Of a DNA stretch of 9,381 nucleotides, positions 5,910-9,381 are shown piece after piece (position 1 is the first letter of the stretch; each line of letters opens with the position of its first letter). Below the pieces are notes generated by a model, which saw only the letters and a list, made by a program, of their open reading frames with translations, searched no databases and was not told where the DNA came from. The stretch is from Scatosoma sp045577595. Lineage in GTDB: Bacteria > Bacillota > Clostridia > Christensenellales > Borkfalkiaceae. The position numbers were made by a program, and so were the translations under genes. The stretch covers positions 1 through 9,381 of the forward strand of contig JAZNIR010000144.1 of NCBI GenBank assembly GCA_045577595.1, in the 5' to 3' direction.

Positions 5910-5938
5910 ATTTTATGTCGTTTTTTTGCAGATTATAA
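5910..5938 (-). promoter_or_regulatory. Sigma-E-like promoter of spoIIID
   Basis: Minus-strand TTATAAT (5938-5932) and CATAAAAT (5917-5910) are 14 bp apart. Sporulation sigma-E promoters in Bacillus have a -35 around ATA (KMATATT), a 14-15 bp spacer and CATACAMT at -10. The -10 matches at seven of eight positions. B. subtilis spoIIID is a sigma-E gene, so the match is expected biologically. The TATAAT within the -35 element could alternatively serve as a sigma-A -10, but no good -35 lies upstream of it. Confidence 0.5.
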
Positions 5939-5952
5939 CCTTTTTACGCCGT

Positions 5953-8418
5953 TTATTCTTCTTTTTTATACGGCATCGGGATTACGCTTTCCACCGAGCC
6001 TACCGCATAACCGCTCACCTTTTGCGCCGACGAGCTTTGCAACGTAATTCGTACGTTTTCGCTGGAAAGTTCGGAAACGTTTTTATCCTTGTCGATTACG
6101 GCAAGTTTATAAGGTACGGTTACGTAGCTTGCCGAAAGCACGCTTGCGTTTTCTTTGAGCGATACAATCATCGAACCTTTCCGATAACGCTTGGATTTTT
6201 CAATTTGCGAGGCGATAACCTTTTTAAACTTCCCTTCGGTGGTGGCGATTACGATTTCCCCTTCTTCGTTGATTTGTTGCATAAACAGTACGCTGTCGCT
6301 TTCCCGCAACGCAATACCGCGTACGCCTGCGGAAATCCTGCCTTGCGTGGGAATATCGTCTTTCGTCGCGTTCAAACAAATCCCTTCTTTCGTAACGATA
6401 ATAATCGTATCGTCCTCGTTGCCGTCTTCTTCCACGCCGATTAACTCGTCGTCTTCGGCAAGTTTTAACGCTTGGAAAGCGTTTTTACGTTGTTCGTATT
6501 CCGCCCAATCGGTCTTTTTTATCATACCTTTTTTCGTATAGAACAACAAATTACCGTAAGGCATACGCTCGCCCACGGCAAACATAGCCACTACTTTTTC
6601 GTCGACTTCCACGCCAACGGACAAATCTTTTAACGTCATACCGTTATCCGTCAGCTTGCAATCGAGTTTAGGCAAGGAAATATCCAATTTATGGCAATTT
6701 CCGTAATTGGTAAACGCAAAAATACGTTCGTCCGTTTTCGTTTGCAACGTTTTCAACGCTATAACTTGCGGTTTGAATTTACCGTCCAACGGTTTTTCAA
6801 GCGCTTCCGCTTGTTTGCCCGTCAACACTTTAAACGTATCGTCCGCCGTATATACGAGCGTACATTTCACGCCCGCTTTCTTTTCAGGCGCGGACGTTAC
6901 CAATTCGTCCGCTTCTTCACGCACGAACACCAAACGGGATTTTCTCGGCGTGGGATACGCGTCTTTGATTTGCAAAATTTCTTCTTTTACCACTTGTAAC
7001 TGCAAATCCCCGCTCTTGGAAATTGCCGTAAGTTTCTTGATAAGTTTTTTCAGTTCTTTCAGTTCTTCTTCCAGCTTGTAAATTTCCAATTTGGTTAAGC
7101 GGGCGAGCCGTAAATCCAAAATCGCCTGCGCTTGCACTTCGGAAATGGAAAATCTTTCCATAAGTTTTGCGCGCGCGTCCGACGTACTTTCCGCCTTTTT
7201 AATGAGCGCGATAACTTCGTCAATATTTTGTACGGCGATAATCAATCCTTCGAGTACGTGGCAACGGCTTTCCGCTTGTTTTAAATCGAATAAAGTTCTG
7301 CGTTTAACGATTTTTTGTTGGTATTTTACGTAATGACGGATAATTTCCATCAAGCCGAGTTGTTGCGGTTTGCCGTCCGCAATCACGACCATATTGATAC
7401 CGAACGTTACTTCCAAATCGGTGTATTTATACAAACATTTTAAAACGGCGTTTACGTCGGCGTCTTTCTTTAAACGAATTACCGCGCGCATACCCGTACG
7501 GTCGGATTCGTCCGAAACGTAGTCAAGGTCGGCGAGTTCGTCCTTTTTATCTTCCCGCAAAGCCACTACTTTTTGCAAAAGTTGCGCTTTGTTTACTTGG
7601 TAAGGCAATTCGGTGATAACCAAATTCGTTTTGCCGTTATCCAATTTTTCCGCCGAAATTTTCGCGCGGAGGGTGATTTTTCCCCTACCCGTTTTATACG
7701 CTTGTATGAGTTCGTTGGCGATAATAATCCCACCCGTAGGGAAATCGGGACAAGGGATATGCTCCATCATCTCTTCCAACGAAATCGCGGGATTGTCGAT
7801 ATACGCCACCACGCCGTTAATCACTTCTTCTAAATTGTGCGTAGGAATATTCGTCGCAAGCCCTACCGCTATGCCCGACGAGCCGTTAACGAGCAAATTG
7901 GGAAAACGGCCGGGCAACACGTCCGGTTCTTTCAACGAATCGTCGAAGTTAAGGGAAAATTCCACCGTATCTTTATCAATATCCCGCAAAAGCTCCAAAG
8001 CGAGCGGTTGCATACGCGCTTCCGTATAACGCATAGCAGCGGCGGGGTCGCCGTCTACCGAACCGAAGTTTCCGTGTCCGTCGACGAGCGTTTTGCCCAT
8101 ATTGAAATCTTGCGCCATACGCACCATTGCGTCGTACACCGAACTGTCGCCGTGCGGGTGAAATTTACCCATACAATCCCCGACGATACGCGCGCTTTTT
8201 TTATGCGGTTTGTCGGGCGTAAGCCCCATTTCGTGCATCGTGTATAAAATACGTCTTTGCACGGGTTTTAAGCCGTCTTCTACGCGGGGCAAAGCGCGGT
8301 CGAGAATAACGAATTCCGCATAAGGGAGCATAGAAGAGTGCAACACCTTTTCAAGCGGTTCTACGTAGAGTTGCCCGGTGGGTTCCATCATTTCCGGTTC
8401 GTTTTTACTTTTCGCCAT
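5953..8418 (-). CDS. parC: Type IIA DNA topoisomerase subunit A, topoisomerase IV (ParC)-like
   Basis: The A subunit cuts and rejoins both DNA strands; with ParE it decatenates daughter chromosomes. Of the 821 residues, about 20-490 are the breakage-reunion core: RALPRVEDGLKPVQRRILY (41-59), GDCMGKFHPHGDSSVYDAM (80-98) and AAAMRYTEARMQPLA, with the catalytic tyrosine at 131. The positions aligning with quinolone-resistance sites are the susceptible-type S92 and D96. A coiled-coil arm (EEELKELKKLIKKL) leads to the C-terminal beta-pinwheel, from about 510. That domain keeps blade motifs such as GRISAGVRGIAL but shows no QRRGGKG GyrA box; the comparable stretches are degenerate (for example EYEQRKNAF at 640-648). 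This favours topoisomerase IV over gyrase. The ATG has AAGGAGA 6 nt upstream and overlaps the parE 3' end by 14 bp. A gyrase-like role cannot be excluded without the rest of the genome. Confidence 0.88.
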   Translation of the reverse strand: MAKSKNEPEMMEPTGQLYVEPLEKVLHSSMLPYAEFVILDRALPRVEDGLKPVQRRILYTMHEMGLTPDKPHKKSARIVGDCMGKFHPHGDSSVYDAMVRMAQDFNMGKTLVDGHGNFGSVDGDPAAAMRYTEARMQPLALELLRDIDKDTVEFSLNFDDSLKEPDVLPGRFPNLLVNGSSGIAVGLATNIPTHNLEEVINGVVAYIDNPAISLEEMMEHIPCPDFPTGGIIIANELIQAYKTGRGKITLRAKISAEKLDNGKTNLVITELPYQVNKAQLLQKVVALREDKKDELADLDYVSDESDRTGMRAVIRLKKDADVNAVLKCLYKYTDLEVTFGINMVVIADGKPQQLGLMEIIRHYVKYQQKIVKRRTLFDLKQAESRCHVLEGLIIAVQNIDEVIALIKKAESTSDARAKLMERFSISEVQAQAILDLRLARLTKLEIYKLEEELKELKKLIKKLTAISKSGDLQLQVVKEEILQIKDAYPTPRKSRLVFVREEADELVTSAPEKKAGVKCTLVYTADDTFKVLTGKQAEALEKPLDGKFKPQVIALKTLQTKTDERIFAFTNYGNCHKLDISLPKLDCKLTDNGMTLKDLSVGVEVDEKVVAMFAVGERMPYGNLLFYTKKGMIKKTDWAEYEQRKNAFQALKLAEDDELIGVEEDGNEDDTIIIVTKEGICLNATKDDIPTQGRISAGVRGIALRESDSVLFMQQINEEGEIVIATTEGKFKKVIASQIEKSKRYRKGSMIVSLKENASVLSASYVTVPYKLAVIDKDKNVSELSSENVRITLQSSSAQKVSGYAVGSVESVIPMPYKKEE

Positions 8419-9381
8419 TTGCGCTCTCCTTCGTCTTTTCTATTTTATCAATAAAGGTATCCCGTTTATTGAAGTTTGCGTATTTTGCCAAAAATTCCTT
8501 TCGTCCTTCCACTTTATCGCCCATAAGCGCGGTTATCATTTTTTCCGCTTTTGCCGCGTCTTTCACCGTTACTTGGGTAAGATTTCGGGTGGCGGGGTTC
8601 ATCGTCGTTTCCCAAAGTTGTTCCGCGCTCATCTCGCCAAGACCTTTATACCGTTGCAACTGATAACCTTTGCCGATTTTTTCAATCTTCTCGTTGAGTT
8701 CTTTATCGTCGTACGCGTATTCCACTTTATCCCCTTTATACACTTTGTAAAGGGGTGGCATACCGATATAAATATGCCCCGCGTTGACGAGAGGACGCAT
8801 ATAACGGAAAAAGAACGTAAGCAATATACAACGAATATGCATACCGTCTTGGTCGGCATCTGATAAAATAATTACTTTATGATAATTGATTTTATCCATT
8901 TTGAAATCGGGGTCAATCCCCCCGCCGATAGCGCTTATCATCGTACGAATTTCTTCGTTTTCTAAAATTTGATTGAGTTTTTTCTTTTCCACGTTTAACG
9001 GCTTGCCCCGTAAAGGCAAAATCGATTGATATTGCCGTACGCGCGCTTGTTTCGCCGTACCGCCTGCCGAATCCCCTTCTACGATAAACATTTCGTTAAG
9101 TTCGGGTTTTCGCCCCGAACACGCCGCAAGTTTCCCTACGAGCGTTAAACCGTCGATACTGTTTTTTGCACGCGCGTTTTCTTTCGCCGTTTTCGCGGCG
9201 ATACGGACTTTGGCGGCGCCTTGCGCCTTTTTGATGATTTCTTCCATCGTCTTTTTGTAGCCGCGAACGTTCTTAAACTCGTTAAAACCCTCAATCACCG
9301 TCGCTTCTACCGCAGGGCGCGCTTCCGTGTTCCCCAATTTCGTCTTGGTTTGCCCTTCAAACTGTACGTTTGCCATTTTAA
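8405..9381 (-). CDS. parE: Type IIA DNA topoisomerase subunit B, topoisomerase IV (ParE)-like, N-terminus beyond window
   Basis: This is the C-terminal half (324 full codons visible) of the ATP-driven B subunit. The frame stays open to the window edge. The methionine at 9376 is internal, because the family sequence around QFEGQTKTKLGN normally follows several hundred residues of GHKL ATPase and transducer domain. The TOPRIM domain is intact: FIVEGDSAGG (glutamate near residue 100 from that methionine) and LSDADQDGMHIR (aspartates near 173 and 175), which bind catalytic magnesium. Then come YIGMPPLYKVYKG and the tail motif QRYKGLGEMSAEQLWETTM. It lacks the long insertion of proteobacterial GyrB. 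The adjacent overlapping A subunit indicates a parE-parC operon, whose promoter is outside the window. Confidence 0.9.
   Translation of the reverse strand, partial: KMANVQFEGQTKTKLGNTEARPAVEATVIEGFNEFKNVRGYKKTMEEIIKKAQGAAKVRIAAKTAKENARAKNSIDGLTLVGKLAACSGRKPELNEMFIVEGDSAGGTAKQARVRQYQSILPLRGKPLNVEKKKLNQILENEEIRTMISAIGGGIDPDFKMDKINYHKVIILSDADQDGMHIRCILLTFFFRYMRPLVNAGHIYIGMPPLYKVYKGDKVEYAYDDKELNEKIEKIGKGYQLQRYKGLGEMSAEQLWETTMNPATRNLTQVTVKDAAKAEKMITALMGDKVEGRKEFLAKYANFNKRDTFIDKIEKTKESANGEK

Noticed and set aside
5932..5937. TATAAT as a vegetative -10 for spoIIID
   Set aside because: The sequence 17 bp upstream (AAGAAT) is a poor -35 and there is no TG extension; the sigma-E reading fits both hexamers and spacing better.
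5938..5955. Terminator after parC
   Set aside because: No hairpin with a T tract follows the parC stop codon; transcription may run on into spoIIID.
5824..6444. Plus-strand open frame of 206 codons
   Set aside because: Antisense shadow of the parC 3' end and spoIIID 5' end; the product is an aromatic- and arginine-rich string typical of the reverse reading of these codons, and it has no family resemblance.
8378..8863. Plus-strand open frame of 161 codons with hydrophobic stretches
   Set aside because: Antisense to the conserved parE C-terminus and parC start; the apparent hydrophobicity comes from reversing lysine and glutamate codons.

Overview
This window looks like chromosomal DNA from a low- to mid-G+C, endospore-forming or spore-former-derived anaerobe of the Clostridia (Bacillota). 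The evidence is an oxygen-sensitive class III ribonucleotide reductase gene with NrdR-type operators, a clear SpoIIID sporulation regulator, a DUF1934 (YwiB-type) protein typical of Bacillota, and a parE-parC gene pair. I cannot name a genus; an uncultured gut-type clostridial lineage is a guess. Every convincing gene lies on the minus strand, so the window is described here from right to left, in the direction of transcription.

Right part (9381-5953): the C-terminal half of a type IIA topoisomerase B subunit (parE, cut by the window edge) overlaps by 14 bp the complete A subunit (parC-like, 821 aa). Next comes spoIIID (5878-5609), which starts at TTG behind a strong Shine-Dalgarno. Ahead of it are a sigma-E-like promoter and a small hairpin that takes in part of the ribosome-binding site. 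A separate tyrA (prephenate dehydrogenase, 5499-4675) follows, with its own promoter, a palindrome over the -35 box and a strong intrinsic terminator.

Middle part (4622-2065): one extended -10 promoter drives a tightly overlapping three-gene unit: a DUF1934 protein, an MBL-fold metal-dependent hydrolase (UPF0173/UlaG-like), and a highly divergent Rho-family protein. The Rho homologue keeps the overall architecture (N-terminal helical domain, cold-shock-like RNA-binding domain, RecA-type motor with P-loop lysine). It has lost the residues aligning with the catalytic glutamate, the following arginine and the arginine finger of canonical Rho. It is the most unusual item in the window and may be a non-catalytic or functionally diverged Rho paralogue.

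Left part (about 1990-1): a near-consensus promoter and four NrdR-box-like elements control nrdD. One element is a perfect 17-bp palindrome filling the -35/-10 spacer. The 603 visible residues of nrdD include the ATP-cone and both conserved active-site cysteines; the glycyl-radical C-terminus lies beyond the window. I saw no mobile element, CRISPR array, tRNA or rRNA.
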